Of a stretch of 64,000 nt of DNA, positions 22,102-32,580 are shown in pieces. Below the pieces are notes generated by a model that ran no database searches, was not told the DNA's origin, and saw nothing but the letters and a program-made list of their open reading frames with translations. The DNA comes from Valencia hispanica (taxonomy: Eukaryota; Chordata; Actinopteri; Cyprinodontiformes; Valenciidae). The DNA lies in the NCBI GenBank assembly GCA_963556495.2, contig OY747702.1:11233193-11297192 (forward strand), read 5' to 3'. Position numbers and translations under genes: made by a program. Within the stretch, counting starts at the first letter, position 1, and every line of letters starts with the position of its first letter.

Positions 22102-23730
22102 CACTCAACAAAAATATAAATGCAACACCTTTGTTTCTGCTCCCATTTTTCATGAGATGGACTTAAAGATCTAAAATTCATTCCAGATACACAATATTAC
22201 ATTTTCTCTCAAACATTGTTCACAAATCAGTCTAAATGTGTGATAGTGAGCACTTCTGCTTTGCTGAGATAATCCATCCCACCTCACAGGTGTGCCACAT
22301 CAAGATGCTGATCTGACATCATGATTAGTGCACAGGTGTACCTTATACTGCCCACAATAAAAGGCCACCCTGGAATGTGCAGTTTTGTCTCACAGCAAAA
22401 TGCCACAGATGCCACAAGCATTGAGGGAGCGTGCAATTGGCATGCTGACAGCAGGAATGTCAACCAGATCTGTTGCTCGTGCATTGAATGTTCATTTCTC
22501 CACCATATACCGTCTCCAAAGGCGTTTCAGAGAATATGGCAGTACATCCAACCGGCCTCACAACCGCAGACCACGTGTAACCACACCAGCCCAGGACCTC
22601 CACATCCAGCAGGTTCACCTCCAAGATCGTCTGAGACCAGCCACTCAGACAGCTGCTGAAACAATTGGTTTGCATAACCAAACAATTTCTGCACAAACTG
22701 TCAGAAACCGTCTCAGGGAAGCTCAACTGCATGCTCGTCGTCCTCATTGGGGTCTTGACCTGACTCCAGCTCGTCGCCGTAACAGACTTGAGTGGGCAAA
22801 TGCTCACATTCAATGGCGTCTGGCACGTTGGAGAGGTGTTCTCTTCACGGATGAATCTCGGTTTACATTGTTCAGGGCAGATGGCAGACAGCGTGTGTGG
22901 CGTCGTGTGGGTGAGCGCTTTGCTGATGTCAATGTTGTGGATCGAGTGGCCCATGGTGGTGGGGTTATGGTATGGGCAGGCATCTGTTATGGACGAAGAA
23001 CAAAGGTGCATTTTATTGATGGCATTTTGAATGCACAGAGATACCGTGATGAGATCCTGAGGCCCATTGTTGTGCCATACATCCATGAACATCACCTCAT
23101 GTTTCAGCAAGATCATGCACGGCCCCATGTTGCAAGGATCTGTACACAATTCTTGGAAGCTGAAAATGTCCCAGTTCTTGCATGGCAAGCATACTCACCG
23201 GAATTGTCACCCATTGAGCATGTTTGGGATGTGCTTGACCGGCGTATGCGACAGCGTGTACCAGTTCCCACTAATATCCAACAACTTCGCACAGCCATTG
23301 AAGAGGAGTGGACCAACATTCCACAGGCCACAATTGACAATCTGATAAACTCTATGAGAAGAAGATGTGTTGCACTGCATGAGGCAAATGGTGGTCACAC
23401 CAGATACTGACCGGTTCTGAGTCCCCAGACCCCCAATAAAGCAAAAAACTGCACATTCCAGGGTAGCCTTTTATTGTGGGCAGTATAAGGTACACCTGTG
23501 CACTAATCATGATGTCAGATCAGCATCTTGGTGTGGCACACCTGTGAGGTGGGATGGATTATCTCAGCAAAGCAGAAGTGCTCACTATCACACATTTAGA
23601 CTGATTTGTGAACAATGTTTGAGAGAAATGGTAATATTGTGTATCTGGAATGAATTTTAGATCTTTAAGTCCATCTCATGAAAAATGGGAGCAGAAAAAA
23701 AAGGTGTTGCGTTTATATTTTTGTTGAGTG
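22102..23730 (+). mobile_element. Intact Tc1-like transposon with long terminal inverted repeats
   Basis: The 1629-bp element lies between TA dinucleotides (22100-22101 and 23731-23732), the usual Tc1/mariner target duplication. It starts CACTCAACAAAAATATAAA and ends with the reverse complement. The inverted match runs about 285 bp on each side (22102-22386 and 23445-23730) with only scattered mismatches. The right-hand copy has a slightly longer A run near 23697. The repeats flank one uninterrupted transposase gene. It sits in AT-rich DNA next to an older, unrelated Tc1 relic. Confidence 0.95.
22400..23410 (+). CDS. Tc1-like DDE transposase, intact
   Basis: This enzyme binds the element's inverted repeats and cuts and pastes the element at TA sites in the nucleus. 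The ATG at 22400 is chosen because the longer frame would need a TTG at 22385; it gives 336 residues, the normal size for the family. An N-terminal helix-turn-helix (about residues 5-45, with RSVARALN) is followed by an RRPRV linker (about 56-60) and a second DNA-binding region (80-120). The catalytic triad is complete: D151 in FTDESRF, D238 in FQQDHARPH and E273 in LSPIEHVWD, with 34 residues between the last two (DD34E). A glycine-rich box (HGGGVMVWAG) lies at 185-194. No stop or frameshift is present. Whether it still moves is unknown. Confidence 0.95.
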   Translation: MPQMPQALRERAIGMLTAGMSTRSVARALNVHFSTIYRLQRRFREYGSTSNRPHNRRPRVTTPAQDLHIQQVHLQDRLRPATQTAAETIGLHNQTISAQTVRNRLREAQLHARRPHWGLDLTPARRRNRLEWANAHIQWRLARWRGVLFTDESRFTLFRADGRQRVWRRVGERFADVNVVDRVAHGGGVMVWAGICYGRRTKVHFIDGILNAQRYRDEILRPIVVPYIHEHHLMFQQDHARPHVARICTQFLEAENVPVLAWQAYSPELSPIEHVWDVLDRRMRQRVPVPTNIQQLRTAIEEEWTNIPQATIDNLINSMRRRCVALHEANGGHTRY

Positions 23731-23759
23731 TACATGAAACAATTTCACAAAGCAATATA

Positions 23760-24330
23760 TCATGTAGTAGTTAAAAAATAAAGAAAAGAAGAGACAGAGT
23801 CATAGACAACTATCAGTTTGGAAGGAGTTGCAAAAGCATTTCAAGGACTTTGGGACTCCAGCTAACCACACAGAGAGATATATTATCTGCAGATTGAGAA
23901 AACACAGAACAACGGTGAACCTTCTTAAAAGCGGCCGGTAAATCCCAATTACTCTTAAAATTGCATCAACAATTCATCCAGAAGTTCACAAAGATCCCAA
24001 AACTACATCTAAAACACTTGCCTGACTTGCCTAAGTTAAGGTCAGTGTTCATGATTGAACAAGAAGACTAAAACTGGGCAAAATGGCCTCCATGGTAGAA
24101 TTCTTAGGCCATCCCACAAAAATCTTTTATTTTATTTTTTTTAGGAAATCTTATGACAATTTTGTAGGGTTTTTCTCAATCAAATTTTAAAATAAAAAGA
24201 AACATTTGTCTGAAAAAAATAAAATAAAAAATTCTAAGGCCAAGCCAACTACTGACCAGGAGAACACCAAGGCAGGTCTCAAATGTCTCCAAAAAACATC
24301 TTGATGACCCCCTTTTCTAAACTTAGCTGT
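23760..24330 (+). mobile_element. Second, decayed Tc1-like transposon relic
   Basis: Matches a different Tc1-like family. Recoverable pieces, with stops and frameshifts between them, are HRTTVNLLKSGR, EVHKDPKTTSKTL and a VKVSVHD block at about 23910-24060. The DNA string AACATCTTGATGACCCCC near 24295 is a further family landmark from memory. Motif C and both ends are absent. It lies about 30 bp from the end of the intact Tc1 element, so the younger element landed beside the older one. Confidence 0.75.
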
Positions 24331-25654
24331 TCTTAACCAAGGGTGGAAGAAATAATTAGGGGCTTTAGGGAATTATTCCTTTTTCACAGGTTAGTTTGAA
24401 CTACATTTTCCCCTTAATAAATCTAATTAATATTTGAAAATGTAATTATTCATATACTTAGTTTATCTTTATCTGATAAAAAAATCAATTAGTTAAATAA
24501 CTTGAAACATAAAAAAAAAGAAATTTGTAGGGGGCAATTTCTTCTTTTCCACAGCACTTTAAATCAATAGTTTTAATAATGACTCGCCTCCAAACTGAAT
24601 TTTTCCGACATTTAAAGAAATGTTTGTGACTGTATCCTGCTTCTTGTACCTTAAAGAGACAGTTATGTTGCCTCTGAGCAAAATGTTTATACTCTAACTG
24701 AGTGAGGCGGGAAGCCTTGCAGGACTCATGTAAGACAGACATTACCGTTTTCTGGGAGGGCGAAGTGAATACAGAGAGCTTTAAAGAGTTCTCTCACTGC
24801 AGAAAGTAACGACATTTAAACAGAAAACCATTTACAGCCCTGTAAATTTGAGCAGTTCTGAGTTGATTTTCTTCCAGGACCTGTGCAAACCAATATAAAG
24901 AAAGCACTTTGTCGAGAAGAAGGTTTTCTTTAGGTGCTTGGAAGACACAGTTGATCTTGCTGAGTAGTACTGAGAACAACAAAAAGCCGGACCCAAATGA
25001 ACACCAATCCATTTGGAGCCCACAGAACTATAATCACATCTCACACTGTCAAACTCAAACAGACAATGAGCCCTTCTTTTTTCTTCACTTTGTTGTTGTC
25101 AAGTCTTTCTGAGTCATCAGTTTTCCTTTGAAGCTACTTCATGATTCTCATCGTAATCACTGCTCTGCAGTAATAAATTTGGGGCTTCTGGGAAGTCTTC
25201 CAGCTGCAGCTGAATGAGACGTTTTTTCTTAAAGGAGTATATGAACTGTTGTGGAGTATGTCTTCTTTTTGTGTATGTTTTTCATAGAATAAATTTACAT
25301 TGAAAGAACATCTTTCAGTTGGGTCCCCCCCACTTTTTAAAAGCAAATTCAACTTTGATGGGGTTTTTTGCTTTTTTTCCCCCTAAATCTTTGAAACATA
25401 ATTACATTTCACTTCCTTGGACAGCAATAAAAATTCTTCATACAGTGATGTAAAATAGTATCAGTTTCATCTTTTTTGACACAAAGAAATATGTAAGACC
25501 ATGAAACTACCTTTAATCTCAGACATCAAAATGTGTTTTGGGTAAATGTGAGACGGCTCCTTCTGTTCACTCTTCTCAGGACCATTTGTACCCCGTCTCC
25601 TTGTAATTATTGAATCATGACCTTAAGTGAGAACGGTGAGGCCTGTGCTGATCA
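24331..25654. other. Unassigned sequence
   Basis: AT-rich DNA. The small frames near 24485-25112 have no recognisable domains. Confidence 0.4.
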
Positions 25655-25880
25655 GACCAGTGCTTCTCAATCCTGGTCCTCAGGGCCCGTTGCCCTTTAT
25701 GCTTCAGACGTGTCTCTGCTCCAACAAAGCTGATTTAAATGATTGCATTACCTCCTCAGCATGCCATCAAGTGCTGCAGAAGCCTGTTAATCAGCCATTC
25801 ATTTAAGTCAGATAACTGGCAGCAGGGAAAGACTTACTGCATGCAGAACAGTGACTAGGTGGAGAACCATTGCTTTAAGA
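25655..25880. mobile_element. MITE with short terminal inverted repeats
   Basis: The left end (AGTGCTTCTCAATCCTGGTC) and the reverse of the right end (AATGGTTCTCCACCTAGTC) match imperfectly over about 20 bp. Inside, CTCCAACAAAGCTGATTTAAATGA is near the left and a CTGGCAGCAGGGAAAGA block near the right. From memory it belongs to a common fish family of hAT-like non-autonomous elements. Confidence 0.6.
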
Positions 25881-27149
25881 TTTGTTCTGGGTTCTTTTGT
25901 GACCCCTTGGATGAGTTGCTGATGCACTCTTGGAGTCATTTTGGTAGGCCGAGAAGGTTCCTCACTGTTCCATTATTTCTCCCTCTTTGGATAATGGCTC
26001 CCTCAGAAATGGCTTAGAAAGACCAAGAAGAAGAAAGCGAGACGACGCGAGCACGCTGGACGGACCGAGGGGAATCCCGTGAGGACACTGTAGGACCAAA
26101 CCAGTTACGTCCATGATTTTTTTATGGGTGTGTGTCTGGTCTGTCAGGTTTTGAAAATCTTACAACAATTTGAAAATCTAGCAGTGTGAATCAGGCCTCA
26201 GTCTACTTCCTGTTATCAGACAGGTTATGTCCAAGGGATTTCAAAATTCTAAGTCAAAGCCGACAGACAAGTTTTCCAGAAAGTTATAGTCTCTTTATAG
26301 GGTCCAGACAACACTCAGACAGCTTCACATTGTTGTGCTACCATCGTTTTATTTTGGCTATGAATTACTATTAATAATTGCTTAAGGCAATTATTAATAA
26401 AATTTGTAATTTAGGTCAAAATTACCAAATCGGGGCACCATCCTGGAATCCAGGAAATAACAAAAATAGCCAAATAATTCAGTCTCAGTTATTGGTTATG
26501 AATACCTGCCTGATAAGGCTGAGGTAATAAAACAATAATAGATGGAGTGAGTTCAGCACTGAGGTTCTTCCAACAGCAAGTTAGTACACATTTATATGGA
26601 ATAATAACAAAATCCAAACGTTTAACAAAAAGAATTTAACTTTCCAGACACAATACTTTCATCAACAAATTCACTAACCTAGTAACACACTATTAAACTA
26701 AGTATAAAAAGAATGAATGATAAAACTAACTACCAAAAGTAAGACAGTAAAAATGTACCAATACACAAAGAAGCAGGAACAATAACCACCAAATTGATTG
26801 TGATGTCACAGTCCAGTATGAATATGTATGCTCAAAGACCAAGGCTTGTATTGAAAAGTTTTGGAAGTGAGACTAATTTAGATTTAAATTAATTCTGGTT
26901 AGTTTAATTAGCACTATTTAGTTTGTGTTCAAACAATTAATTCACAATGCAAACCAAAAGTGAAGGTAAAACATTCTTTGTAGGTTATTCAATGTTTCAT
27001 TAAATAATTTGCTGAATTAGAAATCAATAACCTTTGCTATGTGATGATGTTGAGTTACTTAATAAGCTGTAGGAGATGTAATGAACTTTTGGTCCCCAAG
27101 CAAAATGCCATGAAGGGAGGAAAACTAACTGAACATCATCATGAACACA
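25881..27149. other. Unassigned sequence, possible old repeat
   Basis: The stretch about 26370-26900 (with GGTAATAAAACAATAATAG near 26523) reads like a repetitive, LTR- or MITE-like block, but I see no ends or coding frame. The rest is plain AT-rich DNA. Confidence 0.3.
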
Positions 27150-27372
27150 ACATGGCTTAGTGGGCGGGCTAGTCATCTTGCATCTAATAGTTGTGGGTCC
27201 AATTCCAGGTTCTTGGTTCCACTGGCCAAGGCAATTAATCCCAAGTTGCCTACCGATTTGGGTATCGCTGTACGTATGTGTGTGTGATTGGGCGAATGTG
27301 GCTTTAGTGTAACGCGTCTTGAGTCGTCAATATGATCAAGAAAGCACAATATAAATTCTGTTTACCATTTTT
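27150..27372 (+). mobile_element. tRNA-derived SINE, diverged
   Basis: The head GGCTTAGTGGGCGGGCTAGT and GTGGGTCCAATTCCAGG resemble A and B boxes. The tail GTGATTGGGCGAATGTGG and AAGCACAATATAAATTCTG matches the LINE-like 3' tail of a common fish SINE family (AAGCGCTATATAAAT form). Confidence 0.6.
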
Positions 27373-30255
27373 AAAGTGACCCATAGTGGTGGCAGCTTCA
27401 TGCTACTGTGATGTTTTTCTTCAGCAGGGACAGAGAAGTTTGTAAGCGTGGACGGGATAATGGCTGTAGCTAAATGCTCAAAAAGACTTGATTCTGTGCT
27501 GGAGGCTGACTGTCTAGCAAGACAACAGCTTTAAGCATGAAGTCAAAGCGCACACCTAAATCTAAAAGAGGATCTGTGTCAACATCTGAAGTTTGATTTA
27601 TTACATTGCTATTGCTATTTTGCAAAATAAGTCTCTGGATTTGGAAAAAGCAAAAGCAGCTGAAGCCATAACCTCTTTCTTTCACTCCATAATTATGAAT
27701 TACTTCGTGTCGGCCAGTCGCAATAAATATCTATCAAACGCATTGCAGTTTGTGGTTGTAATGTAATAAAAATGTGGAACACTTAAAAAAGCATTTTCAG
27801 ACCACTGCAGCAGCACGATGAAACGGCAGACAAAGGCCACCATTCAAACCCCACACCATCCAGCTGCCTACAGTATGTGTATCTGGTAATAACTGTCCAT
27901 TTGTTGTCATGGTTACCTCTTGTTTTGTGTCTTTCCATCTAGATGTCAGAAGCATAAATCCCGTAGATTTGTATTTCAAACGATCCATAAACATCCCATG
28001 TTGGTTTTAGATGGGCACAGGCCTACTCTGCAGGTGGAGCATATTACTCATGTTTCCATCTAGCCACTTCTATGCTAACCATTATGCCAATTACCCCAGC
28101 CACTTTGAGACGCCATTACGGTCGCTACAATTAAATAGTGGGCAAGGAAGAGATTTTTTTATGAATAACTGCCTGTTACATTACCATTAGAGTGGGGAGG
28201 CTAATTTCTCCATCTAGCATCTCGCTCCTTTTATGACTCCAATTTAAGGGTGAAGAATACTAAAAAAATTGTTTCAATTTGCTCAATTATTTTCTGGCGA
28301 GGGTTTGAGAGTCAGCAGACAAGAGGCTTCGCTGAGTGCATCCGGCACTAAAATCCCACATCTTTTGTGTTAGCAATTAGCCCAAGGATCAGTTCTGCGG
28401 TTGGTGGCTCTCACTGTTCCCCTCACATTTGAAACCTATAAGATTTCCTCAGTAAGTGTCAGTTTTAAAAATATAACTAAAATTGTATTCTACTGGACCA
28501 AAGATGCCTGATAAACTACAGCCAGTACCCTTGAGTGATGACTGACAGGTACAGTCAAGTGAAAAAATGTGGACACTCTACAATAGCATGTGTTTTTCTA
28601 ACATATTTGGATATTTAATATCAATTCTTACAATGCTGACATTGATTTAGACCTGCTTTGATTTGAGTGTTTCCAGTAGGGTTATAGGACCCCTCCTCAC
28701 TTGAAGCGTTCAACTCCACAATGCAGTTTTAACATTTTAGGCGTTGCAGGCCACTTTCTCTACCTGTTTAAACATTATTAGAATGCACTTGGCTAAATAT
28801 CTGCCCAATATGAGAGATTTTCCATGCTGTTATATAACAGTTACCCTTAAAAAAATAATGCTTCAACTTCAATGAATACATATTAAAAGGTATTGCAGTA
28901 AAGGTGGCCTAACCGTCCATCAATTTCCTTCCACTTTCCCCTCCACCCCCAAATTGTCCTTGAGCAAAAAGCTGCTCTAATCCTCACACATTAGCGCACT
29001 TTTAATGCAAAGTGAGTCCGACTAATTCCCTGTGTAAAGCGTTGGAGATAACGCCGCGTGCCTGTAATTCATATTCCGGGCGTGTGTGCAGATTATGAGT
29101 CATGTTACCATTTAAAATAGCTGAAGGGGCATCCAGAATCTGCGCATCACTTGTCAGCCTCTGCACACCCTCACAGAGCAGATAACATGGTGTTAAACAA
29201 GTGTAGTAGTAGGGAGTGAGGCATTCTTTAAGTCTCATTATTCCAGGAAAGGGCTTGTCACATTAAATAGGAAGATAATGGGGGAACGCGGTGAGTGGCA
29301 GAGGAAACAAGTGGTGACTGAAATAAACCGTGTCGGGGAAAAAAGATGTGAGGTTGACATGTTGGGTTTGTTAGGGGTGAAATGGAGAGGTTATGGAAGA
29401 AAGGCAGAGCAGAGATAGAGATCCACTTCTGATTTATGGCAAGCGAAACATTACAGGTAGACATAGACAAGGAACAGCAGCGTCTTAGCATGTAAAACTG
29501 ATGTTACTGCAAGTTTCTCTCTGAGTGATCTATGGAGACTAAATCGAAACCAATGTTTTTATTTCTGTCAACAACAGTCAACCTTTTAACTTTTGCTAGG
29601 CTTTTGCATGGCCACAGTCTACACCTATCAATCTAATCCATCTATTGTGTTCCACTTATCCAGGATCACCAAGGTAACAGGTCCCAAGGTGTTCCAAGAC
29701 CAGAAAGGATATATAGGCCCTCCATGACGTTTTGGGTCTGTTCCCAAAGAGACATGCCTGGAAGTCTTGCCCAAATCCATCATGATGCCTTGCCAGGAGG
29801 CATGTTCTTCATAAGAGTATTCTAAACTGCAAGTCACAACACACCATAAAAAGTTGTTTTTCAGGGGAGAGTGCCACCAATAGAGTCATTACCAAATGAG
29901 CCCACATCAAGTGGCAACCAAAGATTCATTGAAAGGAAGAGATTTATTGATAGATGTTAATCCACAGTCCCCCAGCAACATAAGTGGCACTCTCTGTTGT
30001 GATGGAAACCATGAAGTCTTCTTGTAGCTTCATTCAGACCTCGCCTTTGTACTTTGTCCAATAAAGTAGGATGTCTGCAAACAGTAATGCTGTTAGTTCC
30101 TGGGGTTAGTCTGCTGGTTAGCTTGGAGAAGTGAAACTGCTTTGTGTGGCTCTGTCTTTTTCAACAACACAATTCCCACAGTCTGCCACAGTCTTTGTCC
30201 AACAGCCTTTATCATTAAAATGAACCATCTTCTAAGAAGAAATGAAGAACCTATC
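27373..30255. other. Unassigned, with stretches resembling regulatory DNA
   Basis: About 2.9 kb with no supported gene. Two sub-regions differ from the neighbouring repeats: 28040-28420 (repeat-free, homeobox-like ATTA-rich sites) and 28900-29270 (including TAATTC and GCGC sites). The region 29600-29830 weakly resembles the 5' part of a fish LINE on the minus strand. None of this can be confirmed from one sequence. Confidence 0.35.
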
Positions 30256-30567
30256 ATGCTCCCCTAATCTCCCTCTCCTAAAAATCGTCCTCACCTGTCT
30301 CTCCAATCATTCACACCTGATCCTACTCACCTCCTGCCTTTAAAACCCGTCACTTCCCTTCACTCAACGCCGGATCGTTGGATTGTCTTTGTCTCCACGG
30401 TGTGTCGTCCTGCTGTTTCCCGTCATGCCTCTCCGTTCCTGCCATCATCACCATCATCAGCACTACTTCATCATCAACTTTGATAAATATCCTGCACCTT
30501 TCTCGGCGTCTGCGTTTGGGTCATTGCTCCACACCCCATTCCCTGACAGAAAGATCTGGCCGTAAAG

Positions 30568-30906
30568 ATGGACCCAGCACTCGACCAGGAGATTGCCGCC
30601 CTTCCCCAGGACGTCTGGGCCAACCTGGCCAAGATGGCGGCCTCTCCTCACCCTCCTCTGCGTGTATCCGGAGCTGGGGAGATTCTCGGGGTGCTCCCTC
30701 ATTTCTGGAATGTCTTCTCCGCCCGGGATCTCGCCGCGCTGCGGGGCGAGGCGGAGAGGGTTCGCCAGGAAGCGTGGGACGATATCATCTGTCCACCCTC
30801 TCCGCCTCGACCATCTGGCCGCAGAAGGCGGTCCTGCCGGAATTTTCGGGAGCGGGGAGCAGAGCAGCGCTCCATCACGGACTGCCAGCATGGGCGCTGC
30901 GACTGA
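30568..30906 (+). pseudogene. Gag-like opening frame of the proline-rich element
   Basis: The ATG at 30568 follows the left terminal repeat by 15 bp. It opens 112 codons starting MDPALDQEIAALPQDVWANL and including an FSARDLAALRGEAERVRQEAW helix-like block and a basic patch (GRRRRS), ending at 30906. From memory MDPA-type starts occur in fish Gypsy gag leaders, but no zinc knuckle or capsid core is visible. The downstream reading is in other frames, so this copy looks frameshifted. Confidence 0.35.
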
Positions 30907-31322
30907 GAGCGATCCTCAGCCGACCGATGCAACACTCCCACTGCCTCCTCACAAGCAGCAACGCCGTCGAGGTATGGCCACTTCCGGGGAGGAAGTGCGA
31001 GCTGTTTGCTCATCCCCAGTCCTCCCTGCAGCGATCTGCGCACCGGCTCCGCCCAGTTCCTCAGCTCTCGTCAGCCTGTCAAGACCAGCTCCTCCAGTCA
31101 GCTTGTTGAGACCAGCTTCCCCTGTCTTACCGCCGGGTCCAGCCCTGACCTCTCTGCTGGCTTCAGCGTCAGCCTGCTCGGCCCTGAAGTCAGCGTCAGC
31201 CTGCTCGGCCCCGAAGTCAGCCTCTGCCAGAGAGCCAGTCAGCCAGTCCGCTCCTGCCAGAGAGCCAGTCAGCTCCTGCTAGAGAGCCCATTCCAGTTCC
31301 AGTCCCAGAGCCTGCCGCCATT

Positions 31323-32396
31323 GTGGCTGCTGTCTTCCTGGCAGTCACAGCGGCAGCTCTCCAGCATCTGGCGTCTCCCCATAGGTCGCCAGAGTCCCCG
31401 GAGACGGTCAAGGAGGACCCGTCGCTAGAGCTCCCAGGGAGGGTCAAGGAGGACCCCTCCCCATCGCTAGAGCTCCCAGGGAGGGTCAGAGAGGACCCCT
31501 ACCCGTTGCTGGAGCCTCTTCGCCGCCGACCAGACTCTTCTCAGCCGATCTCTGAGCCGTCAGATTCTTCTCAGCCGGCCTCTGTGCCGCCAGATTCTTC
31601 TCAGCCAGCATCTGAGCCGCCAGACTCTTCTCAGCTGGCCGCCGAGCCGCCAGACCCTTCTTAGCCGGCTGCCAGGCTCAGCTCTACCGGCCAGGCCTCG
31701 CAGTCGCCGCTGACCTCTACCAGCCAAGCCTCCTTGTCACTGCCGACCTCTACCGGCCAGGCCTCCTCGTCGCCGCTGACCTGCCGAGCTCCTCATCGGC
31801 TGCCTGGTCCTCAGGGGCCGCCCACCTGGCCAGCCGCCAGAACTCAGCCCGGCAACGACACATCCATCCGGCTGTCCGCCGGATCTCCACGTCCACAAGG
31901 GAGGTCCACCGGGCCATCCGCCCAACCACCGTCCTATCAGGGGCCGCCCACTGGGCCATCCGCCCGACCGCCGTCCTGTCAGCCAGACCTCCAGGTCCTC
32001 AGGGGCCGCCCTCCTGGCCATCCGGCAGACCTCCAGGTCCTCAGGGGCCACCCACCTGGCCGTCCTGCTCTTAAAAACATGAATGTTCTGTTCTGGCCTC
32101 AGCTTTCCCTGAAAGCGGTTGGGCTCTGCACCCTTGGGGTGCGGATCTGGTCAAGACAGCTTTCACATGTTTTCAGCATTGTTCCCCATCTGTTTCCTGT
32201 CCTGCCTCTCCGTTCCTGCCATCATCACCATCATCAGCACTACTTCATCATCACCTTTAATAAATATCCTGCACCTTTCTCTGCGTCTGCGTTTGGGTCC
32301 TTGCTCCACACCACATTCCCTGACAGAACCATTTTCTTGCCACAAGTACTTAAGAAGAAGATGGCGATGATAACTGCTCATCTGTTTACTTTCTAG
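31323..32396 (+). pseudogene. Proline/serine-rich repeat frame, one stop
   Basis: One frame runs from 31323 to 32396, interrupted only by a TAG at about 31662. It contains PSLELPGRVKED-type repeats (31405-31500), about four copies of a 30-bp unit encoding PDSSQPASEP (31530-31665), and GPPTGPSARPPSCQP-type repeats (31890-32070). The last part reads through the right terminal repeat, so the true end is earlier. No domain is recognised; it looks low-complexity and unstructured. The overlapping frames on both strands here are shadows. Confidence 0.3.
31530..31665 (+). repeat. 30-bp coding tandem repeat
   Basis: About four and a half diverged copies of a 30-bp unit built on CAGATTCTTCTCAGCC. Each unit encodes ten residues of the PDSSQPASEP type. 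Confidence 0.85.
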
Positions 32397-32469
32397 CAAG
32401 TTTATCTTACTCTCTTTTTTTGGACATAGCTCAGCAAGAGCTTAACTTCCTCTGACTGACGAGCATGCC

Positions 32470-32580
32470 AACTATACAACATGTGATTCATACCAAGGCG
32501 GGTGAAGGGTCTTGCCCAAGGCCACAACCAGCAACCCACCGGTTACAGGACAAACTCCTACTACCTGAGCCACCTTTGCA
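32470..32580 (-). mobile_element. tRNA-derived SINE fragment
   Basis: On the minus strand: GCAAAGGTGGCTCAGGTAGT (A-box region), GGTTGCTGGTTGTGGCC (a diverged B-box region), then CTTGGGCAAGACCCTTCACC, a body block common in fish SINEs. Confidence 0.5.

Larger units (their letters stand above)
30256..32335 (+). mobile_element. Proline-rich LTR-type element without pol
   Basis: Two direct repeats of about 125 bp (30424-30552 and 32206-32333) bracket a GC-rich interior. Each has CTCTCCGTTCCTGCCATCAT, a polyadenylation signal (AATAAATATCCTGCACC; the left copy has GATAAATAT) and CATTCCCTGACAGAA at the end. The left copy is preceded by a TATA-like CCTTTAAAACCC at about 30340, so it looks like U3-R-U5. 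The interior has a short gag-like opening frame followed by repeat-rich, proline-rich coding sequence, and no protease, RT or integrase. I infer a non-autonomous LTR retrotransposon. A PBS is not clear. Confidence 0.55.

Noticed and set aside
22460..23188. 242-codon minus-strand frame
   Set aside because: It lies antisense to the intact Tc1 transposase and has no family features.
29600..29830. LINE 5' piece on the minus strand
   Set aside because: A faint resemblance to a fish LINE from memory only; too diverged to call.
30378..31109. 243-codon frame over the proline-rich element
   Set aside because: It runs through the terminal repeat and competes with other frames in GC-rich DNA; the ATG at 30568 is a better start.
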